Below, piece after piece: positions 1 to 9,010 of a stretch of 36,295 nucleotides of DNA. The stretch's first letter is position 1, and every line of letters starts with the position of its first letter. The notes below the pieces were generated by a model. That model was not told the DNA's origin, ran no database searches, and worked only from the letters and a program-made list of their open reading frames with translations. The translations under genes and the position numbers were made by a program. Source of the DNA: Acidobacteriota bacterium. Its GTDB lineage: Bacteria; Acidobacteriota; Terriglobia; Terriglobales; Acidobacteriaceae. The DNA lies in the NCBI GenBank assembly GCA_021791875.1, contig JAJYVU010000035.1, forward strand, positions 1 to 36,295, read 5' to 3'.

Positions 1-150
1 ACGCAGTTATGCCATGAAATGACGGCCTTTCCAATCACTTTTCTTCATTCCACCCGCCGCTCTCGACAACTTGCCTGTGAGAAATGAGGGCTAATCACGG
101 TCTATTCCAGCCCGGCAGCTTCGCGGCCTGATTATCCCGCGGTCTCGCCC

Positions 151-1113
151 TTGTTTCTGCTGACGGCTGCGCCTCTGCTGCTTTTCCTGTATGCGGCGAG
201 CGCCAGCACGCAGACGATTCTGCTGCGCCGCGGCATATCCGTCTTTGAGACAGCGCAGACACTGACCGCGTTCCTGCTTACGTATCGGAGCTTTCTGACC
301 TTCTGGTCGGGCAGGGCGGAAATCATCCTCGGGATGTTCTGCCTGGTGGCCTCGGCGGCAGGCTACACTGTGAGCTTTGCCTGGTTCGAGCGGGTCCACG
401 CGCAGCGGAACTATCACGTTTATGCGACGGGTAGCCTGGCTCTTCTGCTTGCAGGGTGTTTCCTGAGCCTGCCCGGCACGTGGCTGGCTATCTGCGTCGC
501 AGTCTTTGCCGTGGGAACAAGTTTTGCAGCGCGGCGAATCCACCATTTCTCGCTGGAATTCCACAGTCTCGCCGCTTTGGCTGTGATTACCGTCGCATCG
601 GGGTTGCTACTGTGGAGCGCGAAAGCTTTTGCCGGACCGCTTCCTGGTGCGCCCGGAGGAACGATGGTTCTGGTTACGGTCGCGGCCGTTCTGTGTTGCA
701 TCGCATTCTTGCAATCCGCCGCTGACTTTTGGTGGAATCGCCTGCTGGTGTTGACGGGTGCGGCCCTGAGCGTATGCACTTCGGGGGGACTCCTAGTCTG
801 GGGAGTGGTGTGGATCGGGACGAAACTCCATGCGGCGCCATTCACGCCCGGCCCGCAACACGTGGCCGTGATCAGGACCTTTGTTGCCTGCGCCTTTGCG
901 CTCGGACTCGCGTGGAGCGGTTCGAAATGGCAGCGGAAAGAGTTGGCGTGGCTGGCGTGGACGGCGCTGGTCCTGGGAGCGGTCAAGCTGCTGTTTGAGG
1001 ACGTGCGCCACGGGCATCTTGCGTTCACGGCCACATCGATCTTCCTCTATGCGGTGACACTTCTGCTCGTACCCCGGCTCATTCGTACCCACATCAAGAC
1101 AGAGCTCAGCTGA
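151..1113 (+). CDS. Polytopic integral membrane protein of unknown function, possibly N-terminally eroded
   Basis: The 320-residue product is hydrophobic almost throughout, with about nine to ten predicted membrane helices, and has no catalytic motif that I recognise. The C-terminal part (alternating WLAW, LLFEDVRHGH and a final helix ending in PRL) recalls the C-terminus of large multi-spanning DUF2339-type proteins, but that is a weak impression. The reading frame opens after a TGA at 85-87 and the first usable start is a TTG at 151 with no Shine-Dalgarno sequence, so the gene may be a remnant of a longer one or may start at an internal codon. Codon use looks like that of the neighbours. 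It stands alone, 230 bp from the 3' end of the opposing sugar transporter. Confidence 0.5.
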   Translation: MFLLTAAPLLLFLYAASASTQTILLRRGISVFETAQTLTAFLLTYRSFLTFWSGRAEIILGMFCLVASAAGYTVSFAWFERVHAQRNYHVYATGSLALLLAGCFLSLPGTWLAICVAVFAVGTSFAARRIHHFSLEFHSLAALAVITVASGLLLWSAKAFAGPLPGAPGGTMVLVTVAAVLCCIAFLQSAADFWWNRLLVLTGAALSVCTSGGLLVWGVVWIGTKLHAAPFTPGPQHVAVIRTFVACAFALGLAWSGSKWQRKELAWLAWTALVLGAVKLLFEDVRHGHLAFTATSIFLYAVTLLLVPRLIRTHIKTELS

Positions 1114-1283
1114 CGGAAGCAGGTGAGAGCGCCAGGGAGGGCACGGTAAGGAGGGATCCGGTGCGCGATGATAGCTGCGACTCACAGAACCGGGTTCTGT
1201 CGAGGCACTATAGAGACGCCCATTCGTACTGATGTGCGGGACTCGAGTCAGATTTCCCGGAGATGACACAGCCTCCGGATATG

Positions 1284-1313
1284 AAAAGGCCGCACATAAC
1301 GTGCGGCTTTTCT
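1284..1313. terminator. Bidirectional rho-independent terminator-like hairpin
   Basis: Arms GCCGCAC (1289-1295) and GTGCGGC (1301-1307) enclose a 5-nt loop. An AAAA run precedes the stem and a TTTT run follows it, so the hairpin reads as a terminator on both strands. On the minus strand it lies about 35 nt past the stop of the GalP-like gene, which is its most likely client. Confidence 0.8.
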
Positions 1314-1343
1314 TGTGGCGTTTTCGGACTGGCTGATCGCCTT

Positions 1344-2738
1344 TTATCGACCTATCTTGCGCAGTGGCTTGCCGGCCATGAGGTTGCGTTCGATGAATTC
1401 CAGAGTGATGTTTTTGGTTTCCGGCACCAGGAAAACCGTAATCAATATGAACAGCACGTTGAATCCGGCATAGAGCCAGAAGGTTTGAGCATGGCCAAAG
1501 TTGTTGAGCAGGGTGAGGAAGGTGGCGCCGACCACGAAATTGGCAATCCAATTGGTCAGCGTGGAAAGAGCAATGCCGAAGTCGCGTCCGTTGATCGGCT
1601 GCACCTCCGAGCACAAAATCCAAATGAGTGGACCTGCCGACATGGCGAAGCCGACGATGAAGAGCAGGAGCATCGCGACGGTGAAGATCTGCTCGACATG
1701 GGTATTGATGCCCAGATGCATCATGATGCCAACGACTGCCATGCCGATGGCCATGACAGAAAAGCCGGTGTAGAGGATGGGCTTACGGCCCAATTTGTCG
1801 ACCAGCCAGATGGCAATGAATGTAGCCAATACGTTGGTCAAACCGACGATGGCGGTGAAGACCATCTGCGCTTCCTTCTGATATCCCATGTCCCTGAAAA
1901 TGATCGGAGCATAGTACATCACCACATTCATGCCGGTGAACTGCTGCACGATTTGGAGCAGCACGCCGAGGCCTACCGAGCGCCGGAAATTGCTATTCTG
2001 CAGGAACATGTGCCAGCCGTGCTGCGGGATGCTGAGCTGTGCTGCGATTTCCTGCTCTTCCTGCTCCACGATCTTCGGGTTGCCGCGCAGCCTGATAAGC
2101 ACTTTCGTGGCTTCTTCCTTGCGTCCGCGCATCATCAGCCAGCGTGGGCTGTCGGGCAGCGAGAAGATCCCCAGAAAGAATAGAGCGCCCGGAATGGCAA
2201 TGATGCCGAGCATCCAGTGCCAGTTGCCAGAGTAGCTGAAGGCCAGATCGGACAGGTAGGCGACAAAAATGCCAATCGTGATCATCAACTGATAAAACGA
2301 CACCATGGAGCCGCGAATATTTTCGGGCGCGATTTCCGCCAGATAAATGGGTGCCGTGAAGGAAAGAATGCCGATAGAGACGCCGAGGATCAGGCGTCCG
2401 GTGAGCAGAACGGCTACGGACTCGGCCGCGCCGCACATGATGGAGGCCGCAACAAAAATCAGCGAGCCCAACATCAGGGAGCGCTTGCGCCCCAGGCTCT
2501 TCGCCATCCACCCGCCTGCGATGGCGCCGACCGCAGCGCCGAGCATCATCCAACTCACGATGTGCTCCAGCATGGTGTCGGAGATGCCGAAATCCGCCTT
2601 AATAAACTGTTCCGCGCCGGAAATGACGCCGATATCCAGTCCGAACATCAGGCCGGCGAGGGCCCCCAGCAAGCCGATCATAACGGCAGCGGCTTTGGGG
2701 TGAGCTTCAGTTGTAACCGTTTGCGCTGTAGCTTTCAT
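1344..2738 (-). CDS. galP: Sugar porter family MFS transporter, galactose/hexose:H+ symporter (GalP-like)
   Basis: This 464-residue, 12-helix inner-membrane transporter would import a hexose or pentose with a proton. Family signatures are clear: GGWMAKSLGRK after helix 2, LAEIAPENIRGS, PDSPRW before the central loop, QQFTGMN in helix 7, DKLGRKP after helix 8 and VPETK near the C-terminus. As I recall the E. coli GalP sequence, similarity is high over the whole length and the total length is the same. I chose the ATG at 2738 because GGAG lies 7 nt upstream; the frame stays open for 39 further codons without support. The gene is monocistronic and followed by a terminator. The exact sugar cannot be read from sequence; AraE or XylE activity is possible. 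Confidence 0.93.
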   Translation of the reverse strand: MKATAQTVTTEAHPKAAAVMIGLLGALAGLMFGLDIGVISGAEQFIKADFGISDTMLEHIVSWMMLGAAVGAIAGGWMAKSLGRKRSLMLGSLIFVAASIMCGAAESVAVLLTGRLILGVSIGILSFTAPIYLAEIAPENIRGSMVSFYQLMITIGIFVAYLSDLAFSYSGNWHWMLGIIAIPGALFFLGIFSLPDSPRWLMMRGRKEEATKVLIRLRGNPKIVEQEEQEIAAQLSIPQHGWHMFLQNSNFRRSVGLGVLLQIVQQFTGMNVVMYYAPIIFRDMGYQKEAQMVFTAIVGLTNVLATFIAIWLVDKLGRKPILYTGFSVMAIGMAVVGIMMHLGINTHVEQIFTVAMLLLFIVGFAMSAGPLIWILCSEVQPINGRDFGIALSTLTNWIANFVVGATFLTLLNNFGHAQTFWLYAGFNVLFILITVFLVPETKNITLEFIERNLMAGKPLRKIGR

Positions 2739-2947
2739 GAAGTCTCCATCGAGGTGTCGCCGGTTGCATGGACGCGCCCGTTGTTCACCGAAGCAGGTTC
2801 GACACGGTTGAATGGGGTACGTGGGCAAATCCGACTGCACAGATTGTAGTGGCATCCGTCAGTCGCTGGCCAGATGAACGAAAACCGAGGCCAAAAGGCC
2901 TGTTTGGATTTCTATAACCAGATGGCGAATCTCAAGACGTCAGGGAA

Positions 2948-3700
2948 TCAAATCTGGACTGTTCCACCGTCTACAAAGAGCTCGATGCCAGCGACAAAGC
3001 TGGCGTCATCGGATGCGAGGAAAACAACGGCCCTGGCAATCTCTTCCGGTTTGCCGAGGCGACCGAGCGGCACGGTCGAAGCCAGCTGATGGTAGAGCGC
3101 GTTCTTTTGCTCCTCGGTTTCGGCCAGGCCACTGAGCCCTGGAGTGTCGATTGGGCCGGGGCTAATCACGTTGACGCGGATCCTGCGATTTTTCAGGTCG
3201 CTGGTCCATCCGCGGGCAAAGGAACGGACCGCCGCCTTACTGGCCGAGTAGACGCTGAAGTTGGGGTTGCCCTGAACTGAGACGATGGAAGCGTTCAGCA
3301 CGATCGCCCCGCCGTCCGGGATCAGCGGCAGAACCTTCTGGACAGTGAAGAGAACCCCTTTTACGTTCGTGTGAAATGTTTCATCGAATTGCTCCTCAGT
3401 GATCTGTCCGATAGGGGCGAATGAACCACCTCCAGCATTGACGAACAGCACATCCAGACGGCCCTTTTCATGCTGAATCTGTTGATAGAGCGCATCCAGA
3501 TCCGTGAGCCTCGAAGCGTCTGCCTGCACCGCCTTTGCGTGGCTTCCCAATACGGCGACAGCTGATTCGAGCTGCGCCTGACGGCGTCCGGTGATGAAGA
3601 CGAAAGCGCCTTCCTTGATGAACTCTTTTGCTGTCGCGAGGCCTATCCCTGAACTTCCACCCGTGACCAGCGCAATCTTGCCTTCCAGTTTGCCTGCCAT
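2948..3700 (-). CDS. Short-chain dehydrogenase/reductase (classical SDR)
   Basis: A 250-residue NAD(P)-dependent oxidoreductase of the classical SDR type. It has the cofactor-binding TGGSSGIG motif near residue 13, the NAG-type motif (VNAGGG), the catalytic Tyr and Lys in YSASK, a SPGPIDTPG loop and the usual C-terminal VDGG ending. An Arg (TGRRQ) at the end of the second strand suggests preference for NADP(H), which is family knowledge rather than proof. The ATG at 3700 was chosen over the upstream in-frame start at 3817 because AGGAG sits 7 nt before it and the protein then begins right at the Rossmann fold. The substrate is unknown, and the neighbours do not define it. Confidence 0.92.
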   Translation of the reverse strand: MAGKLEGKIALVTGGSSGIGLATAKEFIKEGAFVFITGRRQAQLESAVAVLGSHAKAVQADASRLTDLDALYQQIQHEKGRLDVLFVNAGGGSFAPIGQITEEQFDETFHTNVKGVLFTVQKVLPLIPDGGAIVLNASIVSVQGNPNFSVYSASKAAVRSFARGWTSDLKNRRIRVNVISPGPIDTPGLSGLAETEEQKNALYHQLASTVPLGRLGKPEEIARAVVFLASDDASFVAGIELFVDGGTVQI

Positions 3701-4075
3701 CTTCGTACTCCTGTTTGCGAAACATTTGAATGGTGCGTTTCGGATGTTCTGATGAAGAGAAGGATTCGATTGGCACAACGATTCTTCTGTAGATGGCGAA
3801 TTGCGATCCTTCTCCAATGTCTGTTCGTCGAAGTTGAGCTGGATTGAAGATTGTTGTCTTCGCTGTCATGAGAAGGCGTCGTCCAAAGATTTGCAGGCGG
3901 TCTGGCGCGGCTGCCAAGGGGGCAATCACTCCCGGGAAATCTGAGAAACAGCCCCAGGTCCGGAGGCGCAAGAACCGATGGCCGGGCAGCCAACAAATGA
4001 AGAGGGTTGGGCCGGCTGAATCTTGACAGCGGTATAATCCCGTTGCACGAGGATGATTCGGGGGCTCAGCCGGTT
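3701..4075. other. Intergenic region, no gene seen
   Basis: No credible coding sequence was found on either strand. TTGACA and TATAAT occur at about 4024-4037, but only 4 nt apart, so they do not form a standard promoter. The stretch probably holds the leader and promoter of the minus-strand SDR gene. Confidence 0.5.
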
Positions 4076-4453
4076 TCATGAATCGTCCTTATCAGAAGGC
4101 AAGCTCACCACGTGCCGTCCGAAAATCTTGCAGTCCAGCGAGTATGCACCCGGGCCCAGTGCAGCAATCGAAAGGCTTATGACGACTGCCACCATGGTAT
4201 GAAACACATCCCCATGAGGCTTCACCTGCAGGCGCAACAACTCCAAGGCTGCAGCGACAATCGCGGCATATGGGGTCAGGGCTCCGAGGATAAGGCAAAA
4301 CGCCACGACCGAAGACACAATGACAGCAAAACCGGAAGGCCCATCTCGATAAGCAATCTCATCGACCAGAAGCAGGGCCACCGTTACTACCCTCAAGGCC
4401 ACGAGCGCAACTCCGGGGGGGCCGTTTGGAAACATCGAGTACAGTCGCTGCAC
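4076..4453 (-). CDS. Small DoxX-like integral membrane protein
   Basis: The 125-residue protein has about four hydrophobic helices and ends with a GPGAYSLDCKIFGRHV segment. This resembles the GPG(A)YSLDA..G.R ending common in DoxX-family membrane proteins, many of which are linked to redox or thiosulfate metabolism but lack a defined reaction. The start is a GTG at 4453; an ATG at 4435 is an alternative, and neither has a strong ribosome-binding site. The gene is divergent from the sensor kinase that follows, so the two may share a control region. Confidence 0.7.
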   Translation of the reverse strand: MQRLYSMFPNGPPGVALVALRVVTVALLLVDEIAYRDGPSGFAVIVSSVVAFCLILGALTPYAAIVAAALELLRLQVKPHGDVFHTMVAVVISLSIAALGPGAYSLDCKIFGRHVVSLPSDKDDS

Positions 4454-4525
4454 TTACTCACGTTAGCGGGACAGCGGCATTGCGCCAATCCCGGAAGGGT
4501 CGTCTGTATCTGCTTCTTTTGAGTC

Positions 4526-4555
4526 TTGCGGACTCGAGGTGTCCGGCATTATGCT
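4526..4555 (+). promoter_or_regulatory. Possible sigma70-type promoter for the sensor kinase
   Basis: TTGCGG (4526-4531) and TATGCT (4550-4555) are separated by 18 nt. Transcription would begin near 4562, about 20 nt before the ATG at 4585, which agrees with that start choice. Both boxes are imperfect and such matches arise by chance, so the call is weak. Confidence 0.3.
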
Positions 4556-4584
4556 CAGGCTCTCAACGCATACGGAAATTTCAC

Positions 4585-7500
4585 ATGTCTGCAACCTCAA
4601 GCCTATTCGAGCGCTCGGGGGCATTGCCGGCGATGCTGATCCGATGCTTCCGGCAGTGCATCGCGCGTGGCCGGGCGAGGTCGCCTGGCACACGGGGATG
4701 GATACTGGCTGCGTGCGTTTGGCTGGTGGTTGCGGGGGCGTGCAGGTCGGGCTCGGGAATGGATACACAGCAACCGCTGGATCAGATGTATCACACCGGC
4801 TGGACCGGTAGAGACGGATTGTCCGGTATCGTACTGGCTCTTGCCCAAACGAAGGACGGATATCTGTGGGTGGGAACTACGGAGGGACTCTTTCGCTTCA
4901 ACGGCATTTCGTTTGAACTGTACAAACCACTGGACGGAAGCTTTCGTTCGCGCGCCGTCTCGGCGCTATTGGCTACTACTGACGGCGGTCTTTGGATCGG
5001 ATACTTGCGCGGCGGCGCCAGCTATCTGAAGGAAGGACGTGTCACGAATTATTTCATTCACGAGGGATTTCCGTTCGGCATTGTGCGGTGTTTCGCCGAA
5101 GATCAGGACGGAAAAATCTGGGTCGCAGCAACCGGCGGATTGGGGCTCCTTGAAGGTCACAAATGGAAAACGCACTTCAAGTCATGGGGCTATCTGGGCG
5201 ACTCGCCGGACAGGCTCTTCGTAGACGATCGTGGAACACTGTGGGCTGGTACTGGAACACAGATTGTGTTTCTGCCCAAGGGATCCCGGCACTTTATCAA
5301 CACTCGTATTTCATGTCCAGTCGTAGGAGCATTCGCCGAATCCTCGAACGGTAGAGTCTGGTTCCTTGACTACAAGCGCATGCGTATGCTCTCGTTGCCG
5401 CCGCAAGAGGGCGTCCGCCAGGCAGGCTGGCTAACCCAGACCAGCTCGTCACAAGAGGCCATTTTTGATCGCCACGGGAGTTTATGGGTGACTGACCCGG
5501 ACGGAAACAGCGGAATCTTCCGCATTTCTTCCCAGCAACTGTCACTGCGTCTCCATATTGCCAATTCCAGCCCCGGCATCCAGCATTTCGGTTCGCGACA
5601 AGGACTCACGGGGAGTGCTTCGCTCGGTCTTCTTGAAGATCGCGAGGGAAATATCTGGGTGGGCACCTACTTCGGACTGGATCGTTTTCGGCATCGCAAT
5701 CTCACGTGGTATCCGGTACTACCTGGAACGCACACCTACAGCCTTGTGGTCGGACGCAGCGGCAACATCTGGGCCGGCACCGATGTCGGAAGGGTTGTGC
5801 ACATTCCCGATGGGAAAGTGGTTCCAGGAAGCCCGAAGAATGTTGCTGGCGCGTATCGCGCTCCAGATGGAAGCATCTGGCTTTACCCCCAGCACAAGCT
5901 TTGGCGCTGGCAGGATGGAAGATTTGTGGAAATACCACTGCCGCGGGATGCGCTGAGCAACCGTGTCCAGTCACTGGCGATTACACCGAGAGGCATCGTC
6001 TGGGTTTCGATTTCCGGAAGCGGGGAATACTATCTCCGGAATGGGAAGTGGACTTGGGTAAAACTGCTGCCGGAGCACCCTGACTGGACTGCAAACACTG
6101 CCTATGCCGATGATGACGGTCGCGTGTGGATTGGCGTGCAAAACAACATAGCGGAAGTGGACCGTGGCCGGATCAGGGTCTATTCGGCTAAACAGGGCCT
6201 CACGTTGGGCCCCGTCCTCGCGGTCGGCGGTAACGCCAAGCAGCTTTGGGCCGGTGGCGAAAAGGGCCTCGCGCTATTGCGCGGTCATGAATTTCATGAA
6301 GTGTACGCCAGGAATGGGGCCAGCTTCGGCGTGGTCACGGGTCTAGTAGCCACATCGCAACATGGACTGTGGCTGACCGCAACAAGTGGAATTATCCACA
6401 TCTTTCAGCGTGACGTGGAAAGGGTGCTGCGGAATGCGAGTCTTCAGGTCAACGATGAGGTATTCAATATGGCCAGCGATTTACCTCAGGCTCCGGAGAG
6501 CATGGGTCTCTACTTTCACACAATTGTGGAGGGACGCGATGGTGTGCTCTGGATCCAGACTACGAGCGGTGTAGCGCGCCTTGATCCCAGCCAAATTGTG
6601 CGCGATCCGTTTCCGCCATTAATGGCCATACGCTACGGGTATGCCGATGGCAAGCGCTACTCCCCATACGCGACTGCGATCATGCCTCCGCATACAGAGA
6701 GCGTTCGAATTGATTATGACGGTCTGGGCCTATCCGTTCCTCAGCGGGTAAGGTTCCGCTACCGGCTTAAAGGACTGGAGAAGAAGTGGATCAATGCAGG
6801 CAGTCAACGTCAGGCGTTCTTCACGAATCTTCTTCCGGGGCGATATGAGTTTGAAGTTCTGGCCTGCAACAGCAACAGGGTGTGGGCAAAAACACCGGCG
6901 GTCTGGAATTTCAAGATCCTGCCTGCCTGGTATCAGACGTTGTGGTTCAAGAGCCTGGTGTGGACGACGGTGGTGGCCCTGTTGTGGCTGTTCTATCTCT
7001 TCCGCCTGCACCAGATCAGCGCAGCGATCCAAAACCGTCTTGATACTCGCCTGAGAGAGCGCGAGCGAATCGCACGCGAGTTACACGACACTCTCCTGCA
7101 AGGCTTTCAAGGACTTGTGCTTCGTTTTCAGGCGGTGCTGCTACAGATCCCCGCTGCTGACCCGCTGCACGATGCAGTAGAGAAGGCCCTGATGCGTGCC
7201 GACGGAGTTCTGGTGGAAGGTCGTGAGCGGGTCCGTGAGCTGCGCGCGGAATCGGGGTCGGATCTGGGGAATGTGCTGGCGGAGTTCGGCACGAGCCTGG
7301 CCTCGGAATCGACTACGTTTCAACTCATCGTGGTTGGAACCCCAAGGCCGCTGCAGGCTCTCATGTGTGACGAAGCCTCCTACATAGGCCGCGAGGCGTT
7401 GATGAACGCTTTCCGACACGCTCAGGCGACGCGGGTTGAGGCGGAGCTTACTTACGGCAAGTCGCACCTGGTTCTGCGAATTCGCGATGATGGAATTGGC

Positions 7501-7719
7501 ATTGAGGAAAAGACGGTAGCGGTTGGACGCTCAGGCCACTGGGGGCTGCAAGGAATGCGCGAACGAGCGCGCGCGTTGGGCGGACAACTATCGATATGGA
7601 GTCATTCCGGCGCCGGGACAGAAGTCGAGCTGGATATTCCAGGAAAGGTCGCCTATAGAAAGGACGACAGCGGAAGGACTGTGTCATGGTTCAGTCGTCA
7701 ATGGAGGCGAAGGAGGTAA
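4585..7719 (+). CDS. Two-component sensor: beta-propeller (Reg_prop)/Y_Y_Y hybrid histidine kinase (HisKA_3, HATPase_c)
   Basis: The 1044-residue membrane sensor kinase has a signal/anchor helix near residue 40 followed by a periplasmic sensor built from repeated two-component-propeller blades (DGYLWVGTTEGLFRFNG and many variants). Next come a Y_Y_Y domain (about 690-780, RFRYRLKGLEKKW), a transmembrane helix (about 785-807) and a NarL-type kinase core. The phosphoacceptor His is in ARELHDTLLQGFQGL (about residue 834). The HATPase shows the N box EALMNAFRHA, DDGIGI and GHWGLQGMRERA. The start at 4585 leaves a short leader and follows GGAAA; 4633 is an alternative. The partner regulator begins 3 nt after the stop. 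The ligand is unknown; in Bacteroidota this architecture often senses polysaccharide fragments. Confidence 0.93.
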   Translation: MSATSSLFERSGALPAMLIRCFRQCIARGRARSPGTRGWILAACVWLVVAGACRSGSGMDTQQPLDQMYHTGWTGRDGLSGIVLALAQTKDGYLWVGTTEGLFRFNGISFELYKPLDGSFRSRAVSALLATTDGGLWIGYLRGGASYLKEGRVTNYFIHEGFPFGIVRCFAEDQDGKIWVAATGGLGLLEGHKWKTHFKSWGYLGDSPDRLFVDDRGTLWAGTGTQIVFLPKGSRHFINTRISCPVVGAFAESSNGRVWFLDYKRMRMLSLPPQEGVRQAGWLTQTSSSQEAIFDRHGSLWVTDPDGNSGIFRISSQQLSLRLHIANSSPGIQHFGSRQGLTGSASLGLLEDREGNIWVGTYFGLDRFRHRNLTWYPVLPGTHTYSLVVGRSGNIWAGTDVGRVVHIPDGKVVPGSPKNVAGAYRAPDGSIWLYPQHKLWRWQDGRFVEIPLPRDALSNRVQSLAITPRGIVWVSISGSGEYYLRNGKWTWVKLLPEHPDWTANTAYADDDGRVWIGVQNNIAEVDRGRIRVYSAKQGLTLGPVLAVGGNAKQLWAGGEKGLALLRGHEFHEVYARNGASFGVVTGLVATSQHGLWLTATSGIIHIFQRDVERVLRNASLQVNDEVFNMASDLPQAPESMGLYFHTIVEGRDGVLWIQTTSGVARLDPSQIVRDPFPPLMAIRYGYADGKRYSPYATAIMPPHTESVRIDYDGLGLSVPQRVRFRYRLKGLEKKWINAGSQRQAFFTNLLPGRYEFEVLACNSNRVWAKTPAVWNFKILPAWYQTLWFKSLVWTTVVALLWLFYLFRLHQISAAIQNRLDTRLRERERIARELHDTLLQGFQGLVLRFQAVLLQIPAADPLHDAVEKALMRADGVLVEGRERVRELRAESGSDLGNVLAEFGTSLASESTTFQLIVVGTPRPLQALMCDEASYIGREALMNAFRHAQATRVEAELTYGKSHLVLRIRDDGIGIEEKTVAVGRSGHWGLQGMRERARALGGQLSIWSHSGAGTEVELDIPGKVAYRKDDSGRTVSWFSRQWRRRR

Positions 7720-7721
7720 AG

Positions 7722-8351
7722 ATGCTAAATGGCGGAAAGATCAGAATCATGGTTGTTGACGATCACCCCCTTCTGCGGGAGGGAATTGCGGCTGTATTGG
7801 CGAAAGAAGAGACGATCGAGCTTGTTGCAGAAGCGGCGAACGGTCAGGAAGCCATTGAGAGATTCCGCAGCGTCCGTCCCGACGTCACTCTGATGGATCT
7901 TCGACTGCCCGGCATCAATGGCATTGAAGCCATCAAGGCCATCCGCGGTGAGTTTCCGGCTGCGCGCTTTATTGTACTTACTACGTATCTTGGCGACGTC
8001 CAAGCTCTGCGCGCTTTGCAAGCGGGAGCCACCGGCTACATGCTCAAGACGATGCTCCGTACCGAGCTAATTGACACGATTCGAACCGTGCATGCCGGGC
8101 GGCGCCGCATTCCTCCTGAGATCGCCCGAGAGCTTGCCGAGCATGTGGCTGATGATTCGCTCACTGAGCGAGAGATCGAAATTCTTCGCTGCGTCGCGGC
8201 GGGTGCTTCGAACAAGATCATTGCCGACCAACTGCACCTATCGGAAGCAACAGTGAAAGGTCATATGAAAAACATACTTTCCAAACTGGGCGCCAATGAT
8301 CGCACCCATGCGGTCACCATTGCGATGAAGCGCGGATTTTTTGACGCATGA
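7722..8351 (+). CDS. NarL/FixJ-family response regulator
   Basis: A 209-residue DNA-binding response regulator. The receiver domain has acidic residues D13/D14, phosphoacceptor D59 in LMDLRLPG and a conserved Lys in the GYMLKT segment. A LuxR-type helix-turn-helix follows at about 147-200 (LTEREIEILRCVAAGASNKIIA, then SEATVKGHMKNILSKLG). The ATG at 7722 has AGGAGG five nt upstream, and that ribosome-binding site overlaps the stop of the kinase gene, so translation is probably coupled. An ATG at 7686 within the kinase gene is the longer alternative. It is the cognate regulator of the propeller kinase by adjacency; its targets are not visible here. Confidence 0.96.
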   Translation: MLNGGKIRIMVVDDHPLLREGIAAVLAKEETIELVAEAANGQEAIERFRSVRPDVTLMDLRLPGINGIEAIKAIRGEFPAARFIVLTTYLGDVQALRALQAGATGYMLKTMLRTELIDTIRTVHAGRRRIPPEIARELAEHVADDSLTEREIEILRCVAAGASNKIIADQLHLSEATVKGHMKNILSKLGANDRTHAVTIAMKRGFFDA

Positions 8352-8545
8352 CGTCGGATAAGTCGGCGCGCAGCCGGTATGGAAACTTGTCATCGCGTGC
8401 GGCTATTGCCGCGCTTCGCTTCGTCATCCTGGAAGAATGGTCCGCGGCATGTATCAGGAGGCACTGGGTCCGAACCGCATTCCGTGCGGGTAAAGAGCGG
8501 CAAGAGGCAATGCGCTTGAATTTGAATTTCTGATCCGCTGCGGGG

Positions 8546-8755
8546 CTCAGCGAGCTGGTCCTGGCTAGCGATGTGGAGCGACAGAGCAACAACGCTCGCG
8601 GGATACTGACGCACGAAGTCATTCACCTTACTGATATCTCGAGCGGTAGCGATGACTCGTTCGCCACCAGCAAGGGGCTTGTTGGCAAGGAGTCGATCGA
8701 ATCCGGTGAACGCTCCGGTGATGAATCAGACACGGGATGAGCTTGATGCGGGCAT
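8546..8755 (-). pseudogene. Remnant of an SDR oxidoreductase with an in-frame TGA and a lost C-terminus
   Basis: From an ATG at 8755, preceded by AAGGA, the frame reads MPASSSSRV, then TGA (8726-8728), then FITGAFTGFDRLLANK and onward through GERVIATARDISKVNDF to VVALSLHIASQDQLAE. This is the first 70 residues of an SDR that normally begins with a VWFITGASxGFG motif, so the TGA sits exactly where a Trp (TGG) is expected. After about residue 70 the similarity ends: there is no NAG, YxxxK or C-terminal part, and the sequence up to the response regulator has no recognisable coding content. One point mutation plus a deletion of the remaining two thirds explains the pattern. Confidence 0.75.
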
Positions 8756-9010
8756 AAGGGGATCCTTGTAAGGAAGTGTTGCAAATTTGCGTTCATGGCA
8801 AACGAGCAGACGGGGCAAACGGGTTGAGCGGGAACGGCCACGATGAACTCTCGACTGGCTTCGCAGTTGTGATTGTGATTGGCTCCCTGAAGCTCCTACA
8901 TCCAGCAGCGAGGTCGATGACGAGAAGGTTATCGTCGGCATCATCTTTTCTTACAAGAGTGCAGGCAATCAACATAATCGCTCAACCTCTCGCATCGTCG
9001 CGAGTTGTGA
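8756..9010. other. Intergenic stretch between the SDR remnant and the DUF1348-like gene
   Basis: No protein family is recognisable in any frame and no clear hairpin is seen. The sequence probably includes the former promoter of the SDR remnant. The 190 bp between the response regulator and the remnant (8352-8545) also holds nothing I can name. Confidence 0.5.

Noticed and set aside
4022-4037. TTGACA and TATAAT as a promoter
   Set aside because: They are only 4 nt apart, far from the 16-18 nt needed.
8348-8533. Plus-strand 61-codon ORF overlapping the response-regulator stop by 4 nt
   Set aside because: An ATGA overlap is present, but the product is basic, low in conserved pattern and has no recognisable family; chance is more likely.
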